A program made the translations under genes and the position numbers. Under the pieces are notes generated by a model, which had not been told where the DNA came from, did not search any database, and saw nothing but the letters and a program-made list of their open reading frames with translations. A stretch of DNA of 64,000 nt from Dokdonella sp. (lineage in GTDB: Bacteria > Pseudomonadota > Gammaproteobacteria > Xanthomonadales > Rhodanobacteraceae): contig NZ_JAHCAP010000008.1 of the NCBI RefSeq assembly GCF_019634815.1, forward strand, positions 58,082 to 122,081, in the 5' to 3' direction. Below, piece by piece: positions 54,889 through 62,704 of the stretch. Each line of letters begins with the position of its first letter. Position 1 is the stretch's first letter.

Positions 54889-56604
54889 ATGATCCGCCGC
54901 ATCCCCCTGCTCGGCTGCACCTTCGCCCTCGCACTGACCGCGGTTGCGCCACTCAAGGCAGCGATCACGATCGATCTGTCCTTCGTCAACCAGAGCTCGC
55001 CCGAATACCTGCGCTTCAAGGACTTCGTCGACGCCGCGGTCGGTGGCAATCCCGGTTACGCGTTCTCGGCAGCTGACGCCGCCTGGATGTTCAAGCTCAC
55101 CGGTCAGGCCCAATACGCCAACCTCGCGGTGCAGATGGTCGAGGCCCAGGTCAGCGCGGCTGAAACCGCGATCGCCGGCGGCGGCCGCCCCGAAATCTCG
55201 GGCGACCAGTACCTCGAAGTCGGGCCGATGATCGAGGACCTCGCGCTCACCTACGACTGGTGCGCGGCCTACGTGACGCCCTCGCAAAGGACACGCTGGG
55301 CCAACTACGCGCAGCAGGCGGTATGGAACGTGTGGAATCACGCTTCCGCATCCTGGGGCGGCAACCCGTTCCCGTGGGCAGGCTGGGGCGTGGATGATCC
55401 CGCCAACAACTATCACTACAGCTTCCTGCGCGCGACGATGTACTGGGGCCTGGCATCGAACAATGCCACATGGATCAACCTGCTGCAGAACGACAAGTGG
55501 CCCGAGCAGCTCGCCTACACCGCAACGCTCACCGGCGGTGGCAGCGAGGAAGGCACCGGCTATGGCCTGTCACACGGCACCTTGTTCGAGATCTATCACG
55601 TCTGGAAGGACTCGACCGGCCAGGACATTGCCAACAGCAATGCCCACGTGAGCGACAGTATCGAGTGGTGGATTCACGCCACCGTACCGACGCTCGATCG
55701 CGTCGCCGCGATCGGTGACCAGGCGCGCGTGTCCGAGCCGGTCATCTACGATTATCACCGCAAGCTCATGCTGCACGCCCGCAGCGCTTCCAGCGATGCC
55801 GCGGCACGCGATGATGCCTCGTGGTGGCTGCACGCGATCGCCAATCAAGACATGGAGAGCGGTTTCAACTATCGCCACAACCTGCAGCCTGCCGGCCCCG
55901 GTGGCACGCCGCCAGCCTCACTCGTCTACCACGGTGACGGTACCGGACAGTTGTTCGCGCGCACCGGATGGGATACCGGCGCGATGTGGCTCAATTTCAC
56001 CGCCGGGCCATTCGAGCAGAGCCACGCGCATCAGGACCAGGGCAACTTCACCCTGTTCGAAGGTGATTGGCTCGCGGTGACCGAAAACATCTGGACCCAC
56101 AGCGGCATCGTGCAGGAAACCGACGTGCACAACGTGCTGCGCTTCGTGAACAACGGCGCCGTGGTACCCCAGGTGAGATCAACCCTCTCGACCATGACCG
56201 TGACGCCCGGCAGCGGCGGCGCCGTGCACGCGGTCGCCAACCTCACGCCCGCCTACAACGGCAATCCGGCGGTCGGCTCCTGGCTGCGCACGATCGACTT
56301 CGGTGGTCGCAAGCTCACCGTCAGCGATGCCTTCACGCTTGGCGCCGGCACGCAGGCGATCTTCCAGGTCAACACGCCAGTGCAGCCCGTGATCAACGGG
56401 CTGACCGCCACCGCGGGCACCCTCAAGATCCGCGTGATCTCACCGGCCAATGCCACGCTCAGCGCGCTCGACTGGACCACGCAAAGCGGGGGCGGGGAAA
56501 CCTACAACCGCGGCTGGCGCCTGGACGTGAGCGGTGGCAGCAACGCCTATGTGGTCGAGTTCAGCACCGGCGACACGATCTTCGCCAACGGTTTCGACGC
56601 CTGA
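54889..56604 (+). CDS. Secreted heparinase II/III-like polysaccharide lyase with IFANGFDA C-terminus
   Basis: The 571-residue protein has a signal peptide (residues 1-24), an alpha/alpha toroid domain, and a C-terminal beta-sandwich. The segment FEQSHAHQDQGNFTLFEGDWLAV resembles the His-containing catalytic region of heparinase II/III-like lyases, and ISGDQYLEVGPMIEDLALTYDWC resembles the toroid. It may cleave uronic-acid polysaccharides such as alginate or heparin-like chains; the substrate cannot be fixed. The last residues, GDTIFANGFDA, match the tail shape of two other secreted proteins here. GGAG six bases before ATG 54889 is a good ribosome site. Confidence 0.78.
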   Translation: MIRRIPLLGCTFALALTAVAPLKAAITIDLSFVNQSSPEYLRFKDFVDAAVGGNPGYAFSAADAAWMFKLTGQAQYANLAVQMVEAQVSAAETAIAGGGRPEISGDQYLEVGPMIEDLALTYDWCAAYVTPSQRTRWANYAQQAVWNVWNHASASWGGNPFPWAGWGVDDPANNYHYSFLRATMYWGLASNNATWINLLQNDKWPEQLAYTATLTGGGSEEGTGYGLSHGTLFEIYHVWKDSTGQDIANSNAHVSDSIEWWIHATVPTLDRVAAIGDQARVSEPVIYDYHRKLMLHARSASSDAAARDDASWWLHAIANQDMESGFNYRHNLQPAGPGGTPPASLVYHGDGTGQLFARTGWDTGAMWLNFTAGPFEQSHAHQDQGNFTLFEGDWLAVTENIWTHSGIVQETDVHNVLRFVNNGAVVPQVRSTLSTMTVTPGSGGAVHAVANLTPAYNGNPAVGSWLRTIDFGGRKLTVSDAFTLGAGTQAIFQVNTPVQPVINGLTATAGTLKIRVISPANATLSALDWTTQSGGGETYNRGWRLDVSGGSNAYVVEFSTGDTIFANGFDA

Positions 56605-56696
56605 CGCTGCGGCTGGAACGCCCATTCATCACGCAACACGCGTAGGCGCAACGGGAATCGGCTGCCTGCACTCATCGAACGACTAAGTAGCGCCAG

Positions 56697-58064
56697 TCAG
56701 AATGTAATCGTCGGGCACGCGTCCGGCGACTCGAATCCGTCGGCGAACACAGGGCCGTCGCGGAATTGCCGAAACACCGGGTACAGCGTCTCAATTGTCA
56801 TCGCGTTGTGGCGTTGGTTCGCAATGCCGGTCGGGTTTGGCCCGAAGAAAACGTTCGGTTTGGAGAAGTGGAGAATCTGCGGGATGCCGGCGGGACGGGA
56901 GACTGACATCACCGTCTCGAAAGCGCCGCTGACGAAGTGCCCGAACGAATGCACGAAGGAAGCTTGAGCCGGTGCAGGAGCATGCGCTGGATCATGCTCA
57001 CCGCCGAGGTTGTGCCCGAACTCGTGTGCGAACGCGTCGGTGGCGATTGCGCAGTCTTGCGCCACGATGTTGTAGGCGAAGGCGTTGAACTGCGCCCCCA
57101 CATCGCAGCCCGCCGTCGGCGGGAAGGTGCACCCCGGCCGTTGAACGAAAGCGACGCCACAGGCTCCGAGGGTGGCGAAGTTCTCGGTGACCACGCTGAC
57201 CACATCGGCGCGAACAGCGTTCCGAAGTGCGGCGATGACCGGGCTCGCCTGTGCGTCGTTTCGCGAGTCGTTCGGGAATCCGTTAGGAAGCGGGAATCCG
57301 ACAATGCGCATCACCGTGACGTTGCCGAGGCTCGTGGTGTTTTGGCTGTTGGCGAACGCCGTGTTCGCATCGACCACGGCCTAGTCGATGATGGCGCGGA
57401 TCGCGGCGTTATCCGCCGCCTGCGTGCATTGTCCGGCAGGTCCGCCGGCCGCAACGCGCGCTTCTTCAGTGTAGAGCACCAGCATGTCGATATCGTTCGG
57501 TCCGGATGCCGCCTTGGTCAGCGGCCCAGCGGGCAGGAACGATGCCGCAGACGATTTCGAGCTCGCCGCGCTTGCCGGCGCCTGGGCATTGTTCCCGGCC
57601 GAATCATCTACTGGATAGGCGGTCTCGTTCAGCTCCACGGTGTAATTGGTGGTGATCTCGAAGCGACCGACGGGGCCGTCGAGGATGCCAGCCACACGCC
57701 CTTGTCGAAACGTCAGCCGCAGATTGTGACCGTTGCCGGTGCCCGTCCAGGTGTAGGCGAAAGCGCTTGGCGGCGCGCCCGGAGTGGGCGATTGATCGAC
57801 CGGCGAGAAGCCGAGGCGGCGAATGAACTGCTCGCGCTGCACCGTGACATTGAGTGCGCCGGCGGGTCGCGGAATGCTGATCGTGATGGTTTGCGGATTG
57901 GTTTTGAGACCGTCGTGGTTGATCGTGGAGGCGTAGACGGCGAGCCCGGTCGGTGGCGGCATCACGTCGGGCGACGGTGGATCGATGCTGGCGAAGAGCG
58001 CTTCTTGCGCAGTGCTGAGACACGGGCTCGCAAGGAGCCAGAAAAGAACGATTCGTTTCAGCAT
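56697..58064 (-). pseudogene. Secreted zinc metalloprotease (reprolysin/M12-like) interrupted by one in-frame TAG
   Basis: Two open frames in the same reading frame are parted only by TAG at 57381-57383. The first part (58064-57384) has a signal peptide and a pro-region ending IDMLVLYTEEARVAAGG... AAIRAIID. After the stop, reading continues AVVDANTAFANSQ without frame change, as expected for the family. The second part holds the zinc motif HEFGHNLGGEHD and the Met-turn region ETVMSVSRP. It ends PVFADGFESPDACPTITF, a tail like two other secreted proteins. CAG to TAG is the simplest origin. Without suppression no active enzyme is made, unless a GTG at 57377 starts an unexported catalytic part. 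Upstream genes appear to be in the same operon (TGATG overlap). Confidence 0.85.
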
Positions 58065-58726
58065 CACGCTCTCCCTCGTTGATTCGACCACGCAATCAGC
58101 AGCGCGCCTAGCGCGAGCATCCAGAGCCCCAGGCGCGATGTGCTGGGTATGGAGACCGCCGCAAACCCGAATACGGTCGTACTTCTGTTGTTGGCTGGAT
58201 TCGGATCAGTGTCGAGTCGGCTGCTGGCGCGCCATGTTGCTTCGGTGGTCGTGGTCTGGCTGAGGTCGATGTACGCATCCACGGTGCATGACCGAGACTC
58301 CCCTACCTGGAGGCGGGGAAAATAGACAACTTCGATGAAGCCCTCTCGATCACCTGGGATGGGGTCGTAGTTGATGAACTCGAACGGGCACGCAACGGGG
58401 TCTTGTGAGTAGACAAGCAACGGGATTCGATACGCATCGTTCACGCGGATGATGCTGGATACGCTGACAGGCGGGAAGACGGAATTCCCAGGAACGTCCG
58501 CACCCGCAATATCCGGACCGAGGTTCGTGACGGTGAACGTGATTTGTGCGGTTTGACCGGGGAAGTACGGGCCAGCCGGAGAGACTGCCGTCGTGAGAGC
58601 GAGATCGACTTGCCCTGCTCTGGCCGCTGCGGCGGCGACCAGAAACAGGACACCCAAACCGACGCGCAGCCAAGCCATGCGCGCTTGGCGCGCAGGCTCA
58701 CGGCGTCGGGCGGGCTTAGTAGGCAT
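58064..58726 (-). CDS. DUF11-like secreted protein with IPTL-type C-terminal anchor
   Basis: The 220-residue protein has a signal-like N-terminus and a DUF11-like beta-sandwich (VDLALTTAVSPAGPYFPGQ, ITFTVTNLGPDIAG). Its C-terminus reads IPSTSRLGLWMLALG, then a hydrophobic helix and a basic NQRGRA tail. That layout resembles the IPTLxxWG-CTERM sorting signals handled by exosortase-like enzymes, with a degenerate motif. Its stop overlaps the start of the metalloprotease gene (TGATG), so the two are translationally coupled. GGAG lies just before ATG 58726. Function is unknown; it may anchor or assist the protease. Confidence 0.72.
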   Translation of the reverse strand: MPTKPARRREPARQARMAWLRVGLGVLFLVAAAAARAGQVDLALTTAVSPAGPYFPGQTAQITFTVTNLGPDIAGADVPGNSVFPPVSVSSIIRVNDAYRIPLLVYSQDPVACPFEFINYDPIPGDREGFIEVVYFPRLQVGESRSCTVDAYIDLSQTTTTEATWRASSRLDTDPNPANNRSTTVFGFAAVSIPSTSRLGLWMLALGALLIAWSNQRGRA

Positions 58727-59132
58727 CACTCCGCCATGCTTTGACGCCGTAACCGCCGCCAAGAATTGCCAGCAGCACGCTGGCCTTGGTGTACCAGGCA
58801 GCCCACCACACCATGGTGCGGTCGGTTCCAGGGAGTACGTCGAGCGACAGCGAGTAAAGCAGTTCCTTGCTCGCCCGGTGATCCAGCGCAGGGCACCAGC
58901 ACATCCACGGCGTAGCGAGCGCGAGAGGCAGCAGGCTGCCGAGTGGAATGTTTGGACCTTTCAGCAAGCCGACAATGGCGGCTGTCCAAACGAGCATGTA
59001 TGCGAGCACCCGCGCGCCGGTATCCATATCGAGACCGGCGGAGGTTGAGAACTTCCAGATGACGATGAAGACGGCAGCGGCGCCGCCGATGACGATGGCT
59101 GCTGCGGTGTTGTCTGGGCTTTCGCGACTCAT
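58716..59132 (-). CDS. Small membrane protein of unknown function
   Basis: I do not recognise this 138-residue protein. It has three likely membrane helices: AAAIVIGGAAAVFIVIWKF, VLAYMLVWTAAIVGLL, and one near the C-terminus (YTKASVLLAILGGGYGV). The start of the DUF11-like gene overlaps its end by 11 bases, so the three genes down to the metalloprotease appear to be one operon. No charged or metal motif suggests a role. Confidence 0.6.
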   Translation of the reverse strand: MSRESPDNTAAAIVIGGAAAVFIVIWKFSTSAGLDMDTGARVLAYMLVWTAAIVGLLKGPNIPLGSLLPLALATPWMCWCPALDHRASKELLYSLSLDVLPGTDRTMVWWAAWYTKASVLLAILGGGYGVKAWRSDAY

Positions 59133-59152
59133 CGCATCTCTGCCGTGTGCTG

Positions 59153-59485
59153 CTACTCGAAGATGGTTGCCAGGTTAGCCATAACCTCTTCAATGATCCT
59201 GGCCGGAACCGCCTCCAGGCGCCTGGCCATGCGGGCCAGCAAATCGAGGGCGCGCAGCTGATCGCAGCGAATCACGCCCGTGGTCTGGGTGCCCGTTCCC
59301 ATCAGCGAAGCCGCAAAACCGGCAGTTCGCGCAAAGTTGCCGCCAGCCGTTATCGGCAACACGAAGGGAACGCGGGTCAGACGATTGAACGCCACCAGCG
59401 AGATGACCAGAACCGGGCGCGTGTCCTGCTGCTCGTGTCCCTTGGACGGATCGAGGGAGACGAGATAGATATCCCCGCGATCCAT
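59153..59485 (-). CDS. ChpB/PemK (MazF-family) endoribonuclease toxin
   Basis: The 110-residue protein is a MazF-like toxin closest in form to ChpB and PemK: RGDIYLVSLDPSKGHEQQDTRPVLVIS at the N-terminus, then PITAGGNFARTAGFAASL and GVIRCDQLRALDL. Such toxins cut mRNA at short sites. The sequence looks complete, including the conserved Arg in TRPVLV and the Thr in PIT. The start ATG overlaps the stop of an antitoxin reading frame (TGATG), the usual toxin-antitoxin layout, but that antitoxin is damaged. The toxin is thus either silent, weak or countered by another antitoxin. Confidence 0.9.
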   Translation of the reverse strand: MDRGDIYLVSLDPSKGHEQQDTRPVLVISLVAFNRLTRVPFVLPITAGGNFARTAGFAASLMGTGTQTTGVIRCDQLRALDLLARMARRLEAVPARIIEEVMANLATIFE

Positions 59486-59680
59486 CACAATAGTTCGCTG
59501 CCGACCGATGGAGCATCGAGCCATTGCCGATCTTCGGCCGACACGGGCGCCGTTGCATCGCATTGGGCCAGCAGCTCGTCGAGCGTCTAACGCGGCCGTT
59601 GCGGTTCGACGACCAGACGGCCTCCATCGACGCCGAAACAGACGACTCCAGCGGCGTCGCCCCAAGCTGCGCAAGGTCGC
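59485..59680 (-). pseudogene. Decayed ChpS/MazE-type antitoxin
   Basis: Read in the frame that ends in the TGA at 59487-59485, the minus strand gives GVDGGRLVVEPQRPR, then TAG (59589-59587), then TLDELLAQCDATAPVSAED to SVGSELL. This matches the C-terminal half of ChpS-type antitoxins (ChpS has RRYSLDELLAQCD), where a Tyr codon stands in place of the TAG. Upstream, WGDAAGVV recalls the WGNSAGVVIP of the DNA-binding part, but the following roughly 20 residues seem to be deleted and no start codon with a ribosome site is visible. It is therefore a relic, not a working antitoxin. Confidence 0.75.
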
Positions 59681-59722
59681 GGGCTCCGAGCCAGCGGTGT
59701 CCGGTCCTGCTCCGGCGCCCGC

Positions 59723-60883
59723 TCAGCGCACGCCGGTTTCGTTGCGCGCAATCACCAGACGCTGGATCTCGCTGGTGCCTTCGTAGATCTCGGTGATCTT
59801 GGCATCGCGGAAGTAGCGCTCCAGCGGCATTTCCTTCGAATAACCCATGCCGCCATGGATCTGCACTGCGGCGTGGGTGATGAACATCGCCGCTTCCGAA
59901 GCGAACAGCTTGGCCACCGAGGCCTCGGTGCCGAACCGTCCGCCACTGCGCTCGGCTTCCATCTTGGCGAACGCCGCGCGCAGCACCAGCAGGGTCGCCG
60001 CATCGAGCCGGCATTTCATGTCGGCGATGCGCGCCTGGATCATCTGGAACGAACCGATCGGATGACCGAATGCCTTGCGCTCGCGTACCCAGGCCAGGCT
60101 CGCCTCATAAGCCGCACGCGACAAACCGACGGCTTGCGAGGCGATGCCGATACGCCCTGCATCGAGCACGCTCATCGCGATCGCAAAGCCCTTGCCTTCC
60201 GCGCCGAGCAGGTCGCTGGCCGGGCAGACGTAATCGCTGAACTCGATCTCGCAGGTTGCGGAGGCGCGAATGCCGAGCTTGGGTTCGCTCTTGCCGGCGT
60301 GGAAGCCGGGACGCTGGGTGTCGATGATGAAGGCCGACACGCCCTTGGCGCCCACGCCGGGCGTGGTGATCGCAAACAGCACGATGTAGCGCGCGACCGG
60401 GCCCGAGGTGATCCAGCTCTTCTTGCCGTTGATGACCCAGTCACCATTGGCATTGCGGGTCGCTCGCGTGTGCATCGCCGAGGCATCCGAGCCGGACTGC
60501 GGCTCCGTCAGCGCATAGGCGCCGATCGCCTCGCCGCTGGCAATCGCGCGCACGTACTTCTGCTTCTGCTCCTCGTTGCCGTACTTGAGGATGCCGTTGC
60601 AGTAGAGCGAATTGTTGACCGACATGATCGTTGAGTGCGCGCAATCGGCCGCGGCGATCTCGATCATCGCCAACGCATAGGCGATCGTGTCCATGCCGGC
60701 ACCGCCGTACTCGTGCGGCACCTCGATGCCCATCAGGCCGAGCTGGCCCATCTCGCGGATGTTGTCGAGTGGGAACTCGCCCCTGGCGTCGAGCTCGGCG
60801 GCACTGGGCGCAATGCGCTTTTGCGCAAAGTCGCGCGCGATGGACTGGATCGAAAGCTGGTCTTCGGTGGGCTTGAAGTCCAT
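59723..60883 (-). CDS. Acyl-CoA dehydrogenase (short/medium-chain type)
   Basis: The 386-residue FAD enzyme oxidises acyl-CoA to trans-2-enoyl-CoA. Signatures are YALTEPQSGSDASAMHT, WITSG, the second ACAD signature in the QIHGGMGYSKEMPLERYFRDAKI segment, and the catalytic Glu in EIYEGTSEIQRLVIAR near the C-terminus. The position of that Glu fits short- or medium-chain enzymes. ATG 60883 has AGGGA upstream. No other beta-oxidation gene adjoins it; the AraC regulator upstream is divergent. Confidence 0.94.
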   Translation of the reverse strand: MDFKPTEDQLSIQSIARDFAQKRIAPSAAELDARGEFPLDNIREMGQLGLMGIEVPHEYGGAGMDTIAYALAMIEIAAADCAHSTIMSVNNSLYCNGILKYGNEEQKQKYVRAIASGEAIGAYALTEPQSGSDASAMHTRATRNANGDWVINGKKSWITSGPVARYIVLFAITTPGVGAKGVSAFIIDTQRPGFHAGKSEPKLGIRASATCEIEFSDYVCPASDLLGAEGKGFAIAMSVLDAGRIGIASQAVGLSRAAYEASLAWVRERKAFGHPIGSFQMIQARIADMKCRLDAATLLVLRAAFAKMEAERSGGRFGTEASVAKLFASEAAMFITHAAVQIHGGMGYSKEMPLERYFRDAKITEIYEGTSEIQRLVIARNETGVR

Positions 60884-61125
60884 GGACGGTTCCCTGCAGG
60901 CGAAAGAATCCGCCAATTCTAGGGCATCAGCGCGAGGCCCGGGCTTGCCGCCACGCCAGCCGCCGACGCAGGCATGCTGCCGTCAGCCCCGTCATCCAGT
61001 CTGCGCTGGACATGCTCGTGAGCGCTGCGTTGCGCATGCGGGCGGCGCGAGACCGGCCTGGCCCGCGAAGCTGCGTGCCTGCGCACTGTGCGAAGATGGG
61101 TGGCGACACGCGTGGATGAGCCCGG
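60884..61125. promoter_or_regulatory. Divergent spacer between the dehydrogenase and AraC-type genes
   Basis: This 242-base spacer must carry promoters of both divergent genes. I could not find a convincing -35/-10 pair or a clear palindrome. Confidence 0.3.
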
Positions 61126-62154
61126 ATGATCAAGCTGCTCGCGCTGACATGGATCGGTTTCTCGCTGGTGGCCGCGCCGCTGCTGGCCTCGCTGACAATG
61201 ACCGTGCATCGCGATGCGCAACTGGCGCCGCTGTCCCGCATCGCCGGCCTGGTCCTGCTCGCGGCGCTGTTCCTGTTGCAGGCGGCTCACGCCGATTGGC
61301 TCATGCGGGCCGGGCCCTGGAGCGGCTCGACCGCCTATGTCCTCGTGCTGTTCCTTGCCGCCTCCTCGTTCTTCCTGTTCTTCCGCGGCGCACTCTCACC
61401 CGCAGCATTGCATTGCGCGTGGCTGATCGCGCTGTGCGCGCCCCTGCTCGCGGCATTCGTGCTGCCCGCGGCCATCGCGATCCCGCTCGCCTTCGTCGGC
61501 GGGACCGCATTTGCGTTTCGCCTGGCGCTGCTTGCCCACAAGCTGCGTGCGCAGCGGACCAATTTTCAGCTCGAGCGCGGCGTGTTCGCGGCGCAAGCCC
61601 TGATTGCGCTCGCGATGTTGCTGGTCGGCCTCGCCTCACCCTGGCTCGGACTCGACGTGTTCTACCGCGCCTATGCGATCCTCATCGGCGTGGGCTTGTG
61701 CGGCGCCTTGTATCTGTTGCTGCGCTTTCCCGACCTGCCGACCAAGGCCGCCGAAGCGGTCGCCGCGACCTATGCGGTATCCACGCTCGGCAAGGTCGAC
61801 GTCGAGGCGACCGTGGCCCGGCTCGGGCGATTGATGGACGAGGAGCGCGTCTATCTGGATGAAAACCTCAGCCTGGGCAGTCTGGCCGCACGCATCGGCC
61901 TGTCGACGCATCAGTTGTCGGAACTGGTGAACCGCCAGTTCGGCTGCGGTTTTTCACGCTACGTGCGCGGCCATCGGGTCGAGGCGGCCAAACGCATGTT
62001 GCTGGATGAACCCGACGCTTCGGTGCTCTCGGTCGGCTTGGCGGTCGGCTTCAGCTCGCAATCGAACTTCTACACTGCCTTCCGCGAGCTCACCGGCGAA
62101 GTTCCCGGCAGCTATCGCGCGCGCTGCCAGCAGGCCGGCAAGGCCGTGCCCTGA
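61126..62154 (+). CDS. Membrane-tethered AraC-family regulator
   Basis: The 342-residue protein has seven likely membrane helices over residues 1-205. A cytoplasmic AraC/XylS DNA-binding domain follows, with two helix-turn-helix parts: LSLGSLAARIGLSTHQLSELVNRQFG, and VLSVGLAVGFSSQSNFYTAFRELTGEVPGSYR. The membrane part probably senses an envelope or lipid signal. The divergent acyl-CoA dehydrogenase gene is the obvious candidate target, by analogy with other divergent regulator pairs; this is inference only. Confidence 0.88.
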   Translation: MIKLLALTWIGFSLVAAPLLASLTMTVHRDAQLAPLSRIAGLVLLAALFLLQAAHADWLMRAGPWSGSTAYVLVLFLAASSFFLFFRGALSPAALHCAWLIALCAPLLAAFVLPAAIAIPLAFVGGTAFAFRLALLAHKLRAQRTNFQLERGVFAAQALIALAMLLVGLASPWLGLDVFYRAYAILIGVGLCGALYLLLRFPDLPTKAAEAVAATYAVSTLGKVDVEATVARLGRLMDEERVYLDENLSLGSLAARIGLSTHQLSELVNRQFGCGFSRYVRGHRVEAAKRMLLDEPDASVLSVGLAVGFSSQSNFYTAFRELTGEVPGSYRARCQQAGKAVP

Positions 62155-62329
62155 GCGACAGCTCGATGCCTGCGACCCGCACAATGCGTCGAAATGATCT
62201 TTTGACAGCCGCGCAACCCATTGATTGTCTTGAACGCGATTCGATAGTTGTTCCTGCCTGATCAATCCGGAAGACCGCGCCCCTCTGACCCGCCCAGGAT
62301 CGCTCCAACCACAGAAGGGTGCGGCGAAC

Positions 62330-62704
62330 ATGGCGAGCATGACGGTGTATTTCGACGGGCTGTGCCCGGTGTGCAGGCGCGAGGTCGCGCTCTATCAACG
62401 CCTGGTCCGCGCCGATCGGGTGGCATGGCGGGACCTGGCCGGTGATCCGCACGCGCTGGCGGGCGAGAGTTTCGATACAGCCACCGCGCTGGAACTCCTG
62501 CATGTGCGCGACCGCGAAGGCCGCCTGCACATCGGCCTGCCGGCACATCTGGTGATGTGGGACGAGCTGCCCGTGCTCAAGTGGCTCGCTGCGCTCTTGC
62601 GGCGCTATCCACGACTGCGGCGCGCATTCGAGCGACGCTATCTGGCCTTCACGGCGCGCCGACCCGGGCTGCGGCGTCGCACCAGCGGTTCCGGCCATGC
62701 GTGA
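62330..62704 (+). CDS. DCC-family thiol-disulfide protein (DUF393)
   Basis: The 124-residue protein begins with the DCC signature VYFDGLCPVCRREVALYQR, in which DGxCPxC gives a redox-active cysteine pair in a thioredoxin-like fold. Later residues (WDELPVLKWLAALLRRYPRLRRAFERRY) are typical of the family and may lie on the membrane. Function of DCC proteins is unknown; many sit beside lipid or haem enzymes. It overlaps the desaturase gene by eight bases, so the two are coupled. An AGAAGGG site precedes ATG 62330. Confidence 0.9.
   Translation: MASMTVYFDGLCPVCRREVALYQRLVRADRVAWRDLAGDPHALAGESFDTATALELLHVRDREGRLHIGLPAHLVMWDELPVLKWLAALLRRYPRLRRAFERRYLAFTARRPGLRRRTSGSGHA

Noticed and set aside
57381..57383. 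Pyrrolysine or programmed readthrough as explanation of the amber codon
   Set aside because: No pyl genes or stimulatory element are visible, and TAG ends at least one intact gene here; a nonsense mutation is simpler.
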